A DNA stretch of 64,000 bases, taken from NCBI RefSeq assembly GCF_006376615.1, contig NZ_VEXQ01000011.1, forward strand, positions 62,001-126,000, in the 5' to 3' direction. The number at the start of each line of letters is the position of its first letter. Position 1 is the stretch's first letter. This stretch comes from Buttiauxella sp. B2 (lineage in GTDB: Bacteria > Pseudomonadota > Gammaproteobacteria > Enterobacterales > Enterobacteriaceae). The translations under genes and the position numbers were made by a program. Below, piece after piece: positions 56,148 to 64,000 of this stretch. The notes beneath the pieces were generated by a model, which did no database searches, had not been told where the DNA came from, and saw only the letters and a list, made by a program, of their open reading frames with translations.

Positions 56148-57485
56148 ATGTTAAACAGTATTTTATTAATACTTCTTCTTATTGCTATAAGTGCGTTCTT
56201 CTCAATTTCGGAGATCTCGCTGGCGGCGTCCCGTAAAATAAAACTCAAGCTGCTCGCTGATGAGGGCAACGTTAACGCGCAACGCGTACTGAAAATGCAA
56301 GAAAGCCCTGGCATGTTCTTTACCGTCGTGCAGATTGGCCTGAACGCAGTGGCGATTCTCGGCGGTATCGTCGGCGATGCTGCATTTTCACCGGCCTTTA
56401 AGGTACTTTTGGAGCGTTTCTTCTCACCAGAAATGTCTGACCAACTGAGCTTCATTATTTCGTTTACCCTTGTTACCAGCCTGTTCATTCTGTTTGCAGA
56501 CCTCACCCCGAAACGCATCGGTATGATTTCGCCTGAAACGGTTGCTTTGCGAATCATCAACCCGATGCGCTTCTGTCTGTTTATCTTCCGCCCGCTGGTG
56601 TGGGTCTTTAACGGCCTGGCAAACGTGATTTTCCGTATTTTCAAACTGCCAATGGTGCGTAACGATGACATCACGTCCGACGACGTGTATGCCGTATTTG
56701 AAGCCGGTGCGTTGGCTGGTGTGCTGCGTAAACAGGAACATGAGCTGATTGAAAACGTGTTTGAGCTGGAATCGCGTACCGTGCCGTCATCAATGACATC
56801 ACGTGAAAATGTTATCTGGTTTGATTTGCACGAAGACGAGCAGAGCCTGAAGAACAAAATCGCCGAGCATCCCCATTCCAAATTCCTGGTGTGTAATGGT
56901 GATATCGACCATATCGTGGGTTACGTTGATTCAAAAGAGCTGCTGAACCGCGTGTTGGGCAACCAAAGCATGGCGCTCAACAGCGGTGTGCATCTGCGTA
57001 ACACGTTGATTGTGCCGGATACGCTGACGCTCTCCGAAGCGCTGGAAAGCTTCAAAACTGCGGGTGAAGACTTTGCGGTTATCATGAACGAATATGCATT
57101 GGTGGTGGGTATCATCACGCTAAATGATGTGATGACCACGCTGATGGGAGACCTGGTTGGCCAGGGAATGGAGGAGCAAATTGTTGCTCGTGATGAAAAC
57201 TCCTGGCTGGTTGAAGGCGGCACTCCGATTGACGATGTGATGCGCGTGCTGGATATCGACGAGTTCCCGCAGTCCGGCAACTACGAAACCATCGGCGGCT
57301 TTATGATGTTCATGCTGCGAAAAATCCCGAAACGCACCGATTCGGTGAAATTCTCAGGGTATAAGTTCGAAGTTGTGGATATCGATAACTACAGAATCGA
57401 CCAGTTGCTGGTAACGCGTATCGACAATAAACCGACACCGCTGACGCCAAAGCTGCCTGATTCTGAAGAGCAAACCACCGCGTAA
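56148..57485 (+). CDS. ytfL: Membrane protein YtfL (CNNM/CBS/CorC-HlyC domains)
   Basis: The 445-residue protein has a CNNM/DUF21 membrane domain (about 1-190, starting MLNSILLILLLIAISAFFSISE), a CBS pair (about 205-330) and a CorC_HlyC C-terminal domain. Relatives in this family are linked to magnesium or polyamine transport. ATG 56148 gives the E. coli-like start; the frame open from 56046 is not used. Confidence 0.93.
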   Translation: MLNSILLILLLIAISAFFSISEISLAASRKIKLKLLADEGNVNAQRVLKMQESPGMFFTVVQIGLNAVAILGGIVGDAAFSPAFKVLLERFFSPEMSDQLSFIISFTLVTSLFILFADLTPKRIGMISPETVALRIINPMRFCLFIFRPLVWVFNGLANVIFRIFKLPMVRNDDITSDDVYAVFEAGALAGVLRKQEHELIENVFELESRTVPSSMTSRENVIWFDLHEDEQSLKNKIAEHPHSKFLVCNGDIDHIVGYVDSKELLNRVLGNQSMALNSGVHLRNTLIVPDTLTLSEALESFKTAGEDFAVIMNEYALVVGIITLNDVMTTLMGDLVGQGMEEQIVARDENSWLVEGGTPIDDVMRVLDIDEFPQSGNYETIGGFMMFMLRKIPKRTDSVKFSGYKFEVVDIDNYRIDQLLVTRIDNKPTPLTPKLPDSEEQTTA

Positions 57486-57506
57486 CCGTCATACACCAGA
57501 AACACT

Positions 57507-57532
57507 AACGGCACCCATGGGTGCCGTTTTAT
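57507..57532. terminator. Terminator between ytfL and ytfK
   Basis: AACGGCACCC (57507-57516) and GGGTGCCGTT (57519-57528) flank a two-base centre and are followed by TTATTT. It lies between convergent genes. Confidence 0.85.
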
Positions 57533-57550
57533 TTGGTTCCGCTAATGGCT

Positions 57551-57757
57551 TTACGCCATTTCCGCCTGCATACGCAGAACCTGGCGGTTTACTTCAGACA
57601 TAACAGATAGATGCTGCTTATCTTTCACTTTTGGGATAAGAATTTTGCCCTTATCAAATTCAAAAGCGCCAACGTCCTTGATGTACAACCGTCCACGGAA
57701 CAGGATTTTCACGTACTTCGCCACCTGAAGCGGGTTGTACCGTTGGAAAATTTTCAT
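57551..57757 (-). CDS. ytfK: DUF1107 protein YtfK, stringent-response stimulator
   Basis: The 68-residue protein is almost identical to E. coli YtfK ([20 protein letters not shown] start). YtfK binds SpoT and tips it towards (p)ppGpp synthesis during phosphate or fatty-acid starvation. The ribosome-binding site GGAGAGAAAAAG is strong. Upstream frames to 57866 are not supported. Confidence 0.95.
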   Translation of the reverse strand: MKIFQRYNPLQVAKYVKILFRGRLYIKDVGAFEFDKGKILIPKVKDKQHLSVMSEVNRQVLRMQAEMA

Positions 57758-58085
57758 TCTTTTTCTCTCCTGCAGTGTTAACGCCCCTGCGGTTCCACAT
57801 TTGGTCCGACAAAACGAGGCGAAAAATTTGGTGCCTGGAAACTATAGTCCATATGCAAACCGACACCTAGTTTGCACAATCTTATTTACGGTTTAATTAC
57901 AATTTCTCAGAACATTCTTTTCAAATGTAACTAAATCTTAGTTTAAGCCTTCAAATTACAGGGATATGTGCGGTCACCCGCAAACTGGCATTGCTGTTGC
58001 GGGACAGAAAGCTATTCAGCACATATGCTTAAAACGTCACGACAAGTGGTCGGATCACCTGCCAATAAAATGAGAAGGAGTCATC
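57758..58085. other. Intergenic region between divergent ytfK and ytfJ
   Basis: This 328-bp, AT-rich stretch holds the ribosome-binding sites of both genes and presumably their promoters. I found no gene, RNA or clear operator in it. Confidence 0.5.
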
Positions 58086-58643
58086 ATGTCCCTACGTTCA
58101 ACTCTCGCACTTTCCTTGCTGCTGTTACCCCTCATGGCATCGGCCCATAATTTTGAGAATAATCAACGGGTCTCACCTATTGGTATTACAGATAAAGGTG
58201 AGTTGATGCTCGACAATGATAAGTTTAGCTATAAAAACTGGAATAGTGGGCAGTTGGTGGGAAAAGTGCGAGTGCTGCAGCATATTGCCGGTCGAACCAG
58301 CGCAAAAGAGAAAAATGCCGGGCTGATTGAGGCGATTAAAGCCGCCAAATTCCCACATGACCGCTACCAGACGACGACTATCGTGAATACTGATGACGCG
58401 ATAATTGGCACGGGAATGTTTGTGCGCAGCAGTCTTGAGAGCAACAAGACACAATATCCATGGTCGCAATTTATCGTCGACAGCAACGGTGTGGCACAAA
58501 AGTCCTGGCAGTTGGAAACCGGCAGTTCAGCGATTGTGGTGCTGGATAAAGAAGGCCGCGTGCAGTTTGCAAAAGATGGCCCACTCACTCAGAAAGAAGT
58601 GCAGCAGGTCATCAGCCTGCTGCGAGAACTGCTTAGTAAATAG
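58086..58643 (+). CDS. ytfJ: Periplasmic YtfJ family protein
   Basis: The 185-residue protein has a signal peptide (cleavage after ASA, residue 20) and a thioredoxin-like fold typical of YtfJ, without a CXXC motif. E. coli YtfJ is 184 residues. GAGAAGGAGTCATC is a strong ribosome-binding site. Function is unknown. Its end overlaps convergent cysQ by 11 bp. Confidence 0.93.
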   Translation: MSLRSTLALSLLLLPLMASAHNFENNQRVSPIGITDKGELMLDNDKFSYKNWNSGQLVGKVRVLQHIAGRTSAKEKNAGLIEAIKAAKFPHDRYQTTTIVNTDDAIIGTGMFVRSSLESNKTQYPWSQFIVDSNGVAQKSWQLETGSSAIVVLDKEGRVQFAKDGPLTQKEVQQVISLLRELLSK

Positions 58644-59373
58644 AAACGCGGAAGCCTGGATTTAGGAATGATTCACGCGGGGTGTAGTCGAGAGGCTTAC
58701 CCTGCCAGTCATGCACATGCGCACCTGCCGCTGCCGCAACGGCATGGCCTGCTGCGGTATCCCAGATATTCGTTGGCCCAAAGCGCGGGTAAAGTTGCGC
58801 CTGCCCTTCTGCTACCAGGCAAAATTTTAATGATGAGCCAATAGATGTGGTTTGGTGTTCACCCAACTGATGCAGATACTCTTTCAGCTCATCATCGCTG
58901 TGCGAACGGCTAATCACCACCAGCGGTGGGCGAGCATCGCGTACGTGAATCTGGTTGCGTACACCATTTTCTTCTTTCCATGCTTTACCTTCTGCCGCGC
59001 TGTACATCACGTTCAGCACGGGTGCGTACACCACGCCCAACACCGCTTTGCCTTTTTCGATAAGGGCGATATTAACGGTGAATTCCCCGTTACGTTTGAG
59101 GAACTCTTTAGTGCCGTCCAGCGGGTCTACCAGCCAATAGCGCTGCCAGTTTTGGCGGGTCTCCCAGGACTGCGGATCTTCTTCTGAAAGCACCGGAATT
59201 TCCGGCGTGAGCGTTTGTAGCCCCTTCAGGATAATAGTATGAGCCGCAATGTCAGCCGCAGTCACCGGCGAGTCATCTGATTTTTGCGTCGCTTCCAGCG
59301 GTTTCTCCCCCTGGTAAACGTCCATAATGGCGGCTCCCGCCACCCGGGCTAGTTGGCAAATTTGCTCTAACAT
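58633..59373 (-). CDS. cysQ: 3'(2'),5'-bisphosphate nucleotidase CysQ
   Basis: The 246-residue phosphatase dephosphorylates 3'-phosphoadenosine 5'-phosphate, keeping sulfate assimilation and RNA turnover running. The lithium-sensitive phosphatase motif [11 protein letters not shown] (81-91) and [14 protein letters not shown] are intact, with SEEDP (63-67). The ATG at 59373 matches E. coli exactly; the four-codon extension to 59385 is not supported. It is divergent from cpdB. Confidence 0.96.
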   Translation of the reverse strand: MLEQICQLARVAGAAIMDVYQGEKPLEATQKSDDSPVTAADIAAHTIILKGLQTLTPEIPVLSEEDPQSWETRQNWQRYWLVDPLDGTKEFLKRNGEFTVNIALIEKGKAVLGVVYAPVLNVMYSAAEGKAWKEENGVRNQIHVRDARPPLVVISRSHSDDELKEYLHQLGEHQTTSIGSSLKFCLVAEGQAQLYPRFGPTNIWDTAAGHAVAAAAGAHVHDWQGKPLDYTPRESFLNPGFRVSIY

Positions 59374-59592
59374 TATCCACCTCATGTTGTGTCGCAGTGT
59401 TGCTTGTCCTGCGCGTAATTAACTTATTGTTTTGCGAGAGTTGTTTTTTATATCGCAAAGCGCCTGGTTGCGCTATCTGTGAAGCGATTCCGGTTTACCA
59501 AACCCCATTTCTGGCACACTTCACATTTTTGTAAGCAACAACGTTTATATACATAATCTTTTGTGGCCTACCTCGAAAAAGGACCTTTAATC

Positions 59593-61524
59593 ATGATTAA
59601 GTTTAGCGCAACGCTTGTTGCCATGCTGGTTGCTTCCAGCGTTCATGCGGCAACCGTTGACCTGCGTATCCTGGAAACCACCGATCTCCACAGTAATATG
59701 ATGGATTTCGATTATTACAAAGACACACCAACAGAGAAATTCGGACTGGTGCGTACGGCAAGCTTAATCAATGCCGCTCGTGGTGAGACAGTAAACAGCG
59801 TACTGGTGGATAATGGAGACCTGATTCAGGGTAGCCCACTTGGCGATTACATGGCGGCAAAGGGGCTGAAAAAAGGCGATATCCACCCAGTTTATAAGGC
59901 ACTCAATACCCTGGATTATGCCGTTGGCAACCTGGGTAATCACGAGTTTAACTATGGACTCGATTACCTGCATATGGCGCTGTCCGGCGCAAAATTCCCT
60001 TATGTGAATGCCAACGTTATTGATGCTAAAACCAATAAGCCACTATTCACGCCTTACGTGATTAAAGAAACCGCCGTCAAAGATAAAGACGGCAAAGAGC
60101 AGACGTTGCGCATCGGATATATCGGTTTTGTTCCACCGCAAATTATGACGTGGGATAAAACCAATCTGGAAGGCAAAGTCACGGTGGCAGATATTACTGA
60201 AACTGCCCGTCTTTATGTGCCGCAGATGCGTAAACAAGGCGCTGATTTAGTGGTGGTTATCGCCCACTCAGGCCTTTCCAGCGACCCATATCACGCTATG
60301 GCCGAAAACTCGGTTTATTACCTCAGCGAAGTTCCGGGTGTCGATGCCATTCTGTTTGGTCACGCCCACGCCGTTTTCCCTGGTAAAGATTTTGCCAATA
60401 TCAAAGGCGTAGATCTTGAGAAAGGCACGCTAAACGGGATCCCTGCGGTCATGCCTGGTATGTGGGGCGACCATCTTGGAGTGGTCGATTTAGTGCTGAA
60501 TAACGATAGCGGCACCTGGAAAGTGACAAGCAGCAAAGCCGAAGCGCGCCCAATTTACGACAGCGTAGCGAAGAAAGCTTTGGTGTCCGAAGATGCCAAA
60601 TTGGTAAAAGTGCTGAAGCACGACCATGACGCGACGCGTGAGTTTGTCAGCAAGCCTATCGGTAAGTCATCCGACAATATGTACAGCTATCTGGCACTGG
60701 TACAGGACGACCCGACCGTGCAGGTGGTGAATAACGCCCAGACCGCGTATGTAGAAAAATACATTCAGGGTGATCCGGATCTGGCTAATCTGCCGGTGCT
60801 TTCCGCCGCTGCGCCATTTAAGGTTGGCGGACGTAAGAATGATCCGGCCAGTTTTGTGGAAGTGGAAAAAGGCCAGTTAACCTTCCGTAATGCCGCCGAT
60901 TTGTATCTTTATCCCAATACGCTGGTCGTGGTGAAAACCACGGGCAAAGAGGTCAAAGAGTGGCTGGAATGTTCCGCAGGCCAGTTTAATCAGATTGATG
61001 TAAACAGCACGAAACCGCAGTCACTGATTAACTGGGATGGTTTCCGCACCTATAACTTTGATGTTATCGATGGCGTGGATTACCAGATTGATGTGTCACA
61101 ACCTGCGCGTTACGACGGCGAATGCCAGATGGTGAACCCGAAGGCCGAGCGTATCAAAGAGCTGACGTTCAAAGGTAAGCCAATCGATCCAAACGCGACC
61201 TTCCTGGTAGCAACCAACAACTATCGTGCTTACGGCGGTAAGTTTGCCGGTACTGGCGATAGTCATATCGCGTTCGCATCACCAGATGAAAACCGCTCAG
61301 TGCTGGCGAACTGGATTACCGCGAGCAAAGAGATCCACCCTGCCGTCGATAACAACTGGCGCCTGGCTCCGATTCACAGCAACCAAAAGTTAGATATTCG
61401 CTTTGAAACTTCACCGGGCGAAAAAGCCGCAGCCTTTATCAAAGATAAGGGCCAGTATCCGATGAAAAACGTCGGCAGCGATGAAATTGGCTTTGCGCTT
61501 TATCAGCTTGATTTGAGTAAGTAA
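59593..61524 (+). CDS. cpdB: 2',3'-cyclic-nucleotide 2'-phosphodiesterase / 3'-nucleotidase CpdB
   Basis: The 643-residue periplasmic enzyme hydrolyses 2',3'-cyclic nucleotides and 3'-AMP, letting cells use external nucleotides. A signal peptide ([19 protein letters not shown]) precedes the metallophosphatase domain, with [28 protein letters not shown] and [12 protein letters not shown]-terminal 5'-nucleotidase-type domain follows from about 360. The ATG at 59593 gives the usual signal peptide; the frame opens at 59563. Confidence 0.96.
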   Translation: MIKFSATLVAMLVASSVHAATVDLRILETTDLHSNMMDFDYYKDTPTEKFGLVRTASLINAARGETVNSVLVDNGDLIQGSPLGDYMAAKGLKKGDIHPVYKALNTLDYAVGNLGNHEFNYGLDYLHMALSGAKFPYVNANVIDAKTNKPLFTPYVIKETAVKDKDGKEQTLRIGYIGFVPPQIMTWDKTNLEGKVTVADITETARLYVPQMRKQGADLVVVIAHSGLSSDPYHAMAENSVYYLSEVPGVDAILFGHAHAVFPGKDFANIKGVDLEKGTLNGIPAVMPGMWGDHLGVVDLVLNNDSGTWKVTSSKAEARPIYDSVAKKALVSEDAKLVKVLKHDHDATREFVSKPIGKSSDNMYSYLALVQDDPTVQVVNNAQTAYVEKYIQGDPDLANLPVLSAAAPFKVGGRKNDPASFVEVEKGQLTFRNAADLYLYPNTLVVVKTTGKEVKEWLECSAGQFNQIDVNSTKPQSLINWDGFRTYNFDVIDGVDYQIDVSQPARYDGECQMVNPKAERIKELTFKGKPIDPNATFLVATNNYRAYGGKFAGTGDSHIAFASPDENRSVLANWITASKEIHPAVDNNWRLAPIHSNQKLDIRFETSPGEKAAAFIKDKGQYPMKNVGSDEIGFALYQLDLSK

Positions 61525-61528
61525 GATC

Positions 61529-61924
61529 TCAGGCGTCCCGTTCATTTCGGGACGCCATTACCTGCGGCAAATTCACTTCAACCCAATCGGCTAACGCCGC
61601 GACTTTTTCACTCACTTCATGACCCAATGGCGTCAGGCTGTACTCCACATGCGGCGGCACAACCGGGTACGATTTCCGATTTACAAAACCGTCGGCTTCG
61701 AGCCATTGCAGAGTTTGTGCGAGCATTTTTTCACTCACCCCGCCCATCTTGCGACGCAAATCGCTGAAGCGATGCGTCCCTCCCTGTAATGCCACCAAAA
61801 TCAACACGCCCCATCTGCTGGTGACATGCTTTAGCACATCCCGCGATGGACACTGTTCGGCGAACAAATTGCCGGTACGCATTTGCTCGGTTAACGACGG
61901 TACACGAGTTTCAATTTCACTCAT
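61529..61924 (-). CDS. ytfH: HxlR-family transcriptional regulator YtfH
   Basis: The 131-residue winged-helix regulator has the HxlR pattern: Cys in FAEQCPSRDVLKHVTSRW followed by HRFSDLRRKMGGVSEKMLAQTLQ. The single Cys may sense electrophiles or quinones. The start at 61924 matches E. coli YtfH; the open frame runs much further upstream into ytfG without support. It is divergent from ytfG, its likely target. Confidence 0.9.
   Translation of the reverse strand: MSEIETRVPSLTEQMRTGNLFAEQCPSRDVLKHVTSRWGVLILVALQGGTHRFSDLRRKMGGVSEKMLAQTLQWLEADGFVNRKSYPVVPPHVEYSLTPLGHEVSEKVAALADWVEVNLPQVMASRNERDA
61532..61556. terminator. Terminator between cpdB and ytfH
   Basis: GGCGTCCCG (61532-61540) pairs with CGGGACGCC (61548-61556). 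It also encodes the last residues of ytfH, so the hairpin lies partly inside that gene. Confidence 0.65.
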
Positions 61925-62014
61925 TTCATACTTACCTTTTTGTGCGTACTTACTAAAAGTTAGTGCTGGTGATAGTGTGACACAACTTAACCAGAACCTC
62001 CCAGGAGATTTACC

Positions 62015-62863
62015 ATGATCGCTATTACCGGCGCTTCTGGCCAACTTGGCCAACTCGTTATTGAAGACTTGCTGAAAACCGTTGCCGCCCTGCAACTGGT
62101 TGCCATTGTGCGTAACCCTGCAAAAGTGAGCCAGCTTGCTGAGCGTGGGGTTCAGGTCCGCGCTGCCAGTTATGAAGATAAAGCTGCACTGGTGCATGCT
62201 CTAACAGGCGTTGAAAAATTACTGCTGATTTCCTCAAGCGAAGTAGGACAACGTGCGATTCAACATCGCAATGTCATTGAAGCGGCTAAGGAAGCGGGTG
62301 TGAAGTTGATTGCCTACACCAGCCTGCTGCATGCAGATACTTCCCCACTAGGTCTCGCTGAAGAACACGTCGCCACCGAGAACATGCTCCAGCAATCAGG
62401 CATTCCATTTGTGTTGCTACGCAACGGCTGGTACACCGAAAACTACCTCGCCAGCGTACCGCCAGCTCTGCAACACGGCGCGTTTATTGGTAGTGCAGGC
62501 GAAGGAAAAATCGCTTCTGCAACACGTGCCGATTACGCAGCAGCCGCCGCAAAAGTGATGACGCAAGATAACCAGGCTGGCAAAGTTTATGAACTGGCAG
62601 GCGACAACGGTTGGACGCTAGCAGAACTGGCAGCTGAACTGACAAAACAAAGCGGCAAAACCGTGGTGTATCAACATCTACCAGAAGCAGATTTTAAAGC
62701 GGCATTGTTGGGTGCAGGACTGCCGGAAGGACTGGCTGCACTGTTGGCAAACTCCGATGTCGGTGCGTCAAAAGGTGGCTTATTTGATGACCGCCGCCAG
62801 TTAAGTGAGCTGATTGGCCGCCCAACCACCACGCTTGTTGATAGCCTTCGCACTGCGGTGTAA
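62015..62863 (+). CDS. ytfG: NAD(P)H:quinone oxidoreductase 2 YtfG (QorB)
   Basis: The 282-residue protein of the NmrA-like short-chain dehydrogenase family begins with the NADPH-binding loop MIAITGASGQLGQLV (1-15). It reduces quinones, protecting against redox stress. Length and sequence follow E. coli YtfG (286). CCAGGAGATTTACC precedes the ATG. Confidence 0.94.
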   Translation: MIAITGASGQLGQLVIEDLLKTVAALQLVAIVRNPAKVSQLAERGVQVRAASYEDKAALVHALTGVEKLLLISSSEVGQRAIQHRNVIEAAKEAGVKLIAYTSLLHADTSPLGLAEEHVATENMLQQSGIPFVLLRNGWYTENYLASVPPALQHGAFIGSAGEGKIASATRADYAAAAAKVMTQDNQAGKVYELAGDNGWTLAELAAELTKQSGKTVVYQHLPEADFKAALLGAGLPEGLAALLANSDVGASKGGLFDDRRQLSELIGRPTTTLVDSLRTAV

Positions 62864-62928
62864 TTGTTAACTTTCCGTTAAACATGGACATCCCTATACT
62901 CAACGGATGTCCTGACGGAGGTGATATC

Positions 62929-63753
62929 TTGCAAGGTGTTCCAGAACAGTTCAACGATGAAAAAGACAGCGCCCAGTTTCGGCATTTGCCGCAATTGCCT
63001 GGCATCGAGTTGTATCACGCCCATATCTCTCGTTATGCCTTCGAGCCGCACACCCACGAAGCCTTTGGCATTGGCACGGTAACCAGGGGCGCGGAGCGTT
63101 TTCGCTATCGTGGTGCCCAGCATGTGGCGGCACAAGATTCTCTGGTACTGATGAATCCCGATGAACTGCATACCGGGGAAGCAGCAACTGAAGACGGCTG
63201 GCAGTACCGCATGATTTACCTCGAACCAGAAATTCTCGAGACAGTTACCGGTTCGCGAAGCTGGTCGTTTAGTGAGGTGGTCAAGCACGATCCGCTACGT
63301 GCTGGCCGCATTTCGCAATTGATCAATGGGCTATGGCGCGAGAGCGATTCGCTGGCTCAGCAAGGACTGCTGCTTAATCTCATCGACACTTTCCGCCCCT
63401 ACGCTCGTCATTTGCCTTATAGGCCACAAGGATCAGCGCATCGTTTTGAGCAAATTCGGGACTATCTGCACGACAACTATATGCATCCGGTGACGCTTGA
63501 TGAGCTTGCTGCCGTCGTTTCGCTAAGTCCATATCACTTTCAACGGATGTTCAAAGCACATTTCCATGTAACCCCTCACCAAATGCTGATGGCAATTCGC
63601 CTGTGGCGTGCCAAGCAGTTTCTAACCGACGGTATGCCCGCAGTGCAAGTCGCGCTAGTGAGTGGATTAACCGATCAAGCCCACCTGACCCGCGCTTTTT
63701 CCCAACGTTATGGCATCACGCCTGTACGTTATCAGAAACAGGTTGCCCGCTAG
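62929..63753 (+). CDS. AraC-family transcriptional regulator with cupin domain (TTG start)
   Basis: The 274-residue regulator has an N-terminal AraC cupin (about residues 25-110) and a C-terminal double HTH (about 170-270) with VTLDELAAVVSLSPYHFQRMFK and VALVSGLTDQAHLTRAFSQRYG. The TTG at 62929 has a perfect GGAGGTGA seven bases upstream. An in-frame ATG at 62884 has no ribosome-binding site and would add 15 residues. It is followed 77 bp later by a DMT-type permease gene, a common AraC-EamA pairing in enterobacteria. The signal is unknown. Confidence 0.85.
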   Translation: MQGVPEQFNDEKDSAQFRHLPQLPGIELYHAHISRYAFEPHTHEAFGIGTVTRGAERFRYRGAQHVAAQDSLVLMNPDELHTGEAATEDGWQYRMIYLEPEILETVTGSRSWSFSEVVKHDPLRAGRISQLINGLWRESDSLAQQGLLLNLIDTFRPYARHLPYRPQGSAHRFEQIRDYLHDNYMHPVTLDELAAVVSLSPYHFQRMFKAHFHVTPHQMLMAIRLWRAKQFLTDGMPAVQVALVSGLTDQAHLTRAFSQRYGITPVRYQKQVAR

Positions 63754-63830
63754 CAATACCGCAAGCTGATACAATATTTCCCCCCGCACTCCATCTACAC
63801 TCTACGCAAAGAGTTAAGTGGAAGAAAAAG

Positions 63831-64000
63831 ATGCTAACTGGCGTGCTGTACGCTCTGCTCGCAGGGTTGATGTGGGGGTTGATTTTCGTTGGGCCACTGA
63901 TTGTGCCTGATTATCCGGCAGCAATGCAGTCCACCGGGCGCTATCTGGCGCTGGGATTAATTGCACTCCCTTTGGCCTGGTTTGGACGACAACGTCTGCG
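63831..64000 (+). CDS. DMT/EamA-family permease, 5' part only
   Basis: The window ends inside this gene. The first 56 or so residues show one helix (LTGVLYALLAGLMWGLIFVG) and the start of a second, as in EamA-type ten-helix transporters that export or import metabolites. The ATG at 63831 follows AAGTGGAAGAAAAAG. It is probably controlled by the AraC gene before it. Confidence 0.75.
   Translation, partial: MLTGVLYALLAGLMWGLIFVGPLIVPDYPAAMQSTGRYLALGLIALPLAWFGRQRL

Noticed and set aside
56039-56881. A 280-codon open frame on the minus strand
   Set aside because: It lies entirely opposite ytfL, whose product matches E. coli. The composition is Ser/Arg-rich and no domain is visible.

Overview
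The window is chromosomal DNA from a member of the Enterobacterales, most likely Enterobacteriaceae. Most proteins match Escherichia coli K-12 gene products almost residue for residue, as far as I can recall them (AgaV, Ppa, PmbA, Mpl, TamA, YtfK, RsmI, CysQ), and gene order is largely conserved. It is not E. coli: several loci here are absent there and two chromosomal blocks are joined differently. I cannot name the genus. No rRNA, tRNA, CRISPR array, prophage or insertion sequence was seen.

Layout. (1) 0-2.5 kb: a LysR regulator divergent from a DHA2-type drug exporter. (2) 2.5-13 kb: an N-acetylgalactosamine locus with the repressor agaR, the operon kbaZ-agaV-agaW-agaE-agaF-agaA, the operon agaS-kbaY, two arrays of AgaR-like boxes, and a secreted clan GH-D glycosidase that could release the sugar the operon consumes. 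(3) 13-17.6 kb: the conserved block rsmI / lpoA-yraN-diaA-dolP. (4) 17.6-26.7 kb, all on the minus strand: a poorly characterised cluster related to Enterococcus EF_0829-EF_0839. It has a PRD protein, a glycine-rich SFCGS protein, DUF4312, DUF4311 and DUF4310 proteins, an amidohydrolase, a DgaE-like PLP ammonia-lyase, a KDPG-type aldolase, a secreted beta-propeller lactonase and a PTS-controlled regulator. I read it as an undescribed transporter plus a pathway for an N-acylated amino-sugar acid. (5) 26.7-29.7 kb: an orphan TRAP transporter. (6) 30.1-49.9 kb: a conserved stretch (cybC, pmbA, darP, mpl, fbp, yjfF-ytfT-ytfR-ytfQ, ppa, ytfP, tamB-tamA, msrA) carrying an extra chemoreceptor gene between fbp and yjfF. 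(7) 50-55.9 kb: a four-gene operon of three SPFH (HflK/HflC-like) proteins and a P1B-type metal ATPase, inserted between msrA and ytfL. (8) 56.1-62.9 kb: ytfL, ytfK, ytfJ, cysQ, cpdB, ytfH, ytfG. (9) 62.9-64 kb: an AraC regulator and the start of a DMT-type permease.

How the genes work together. In the aga locus, GalNAc enters through the AgaVWEF PTS, is deacetylated by AgaA, deaminated and isomerised by AgaS, and the tagatose-1,6-bisphosphate is cleaved by KbaYZ. No 6-phosphokinase gene is present in the window. YtfQRT-YjfF imports galactofuranose next to fbp and carries a GalR-type operator. TamA and TamB form the outer-membrane assembly module. The aga-rsmI-dolP block and the cybC-cpdB block lie far apart in E. 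coli. Here they are joined by regions 4 and 5, so those accessory loci sit at a rearrangement junction.
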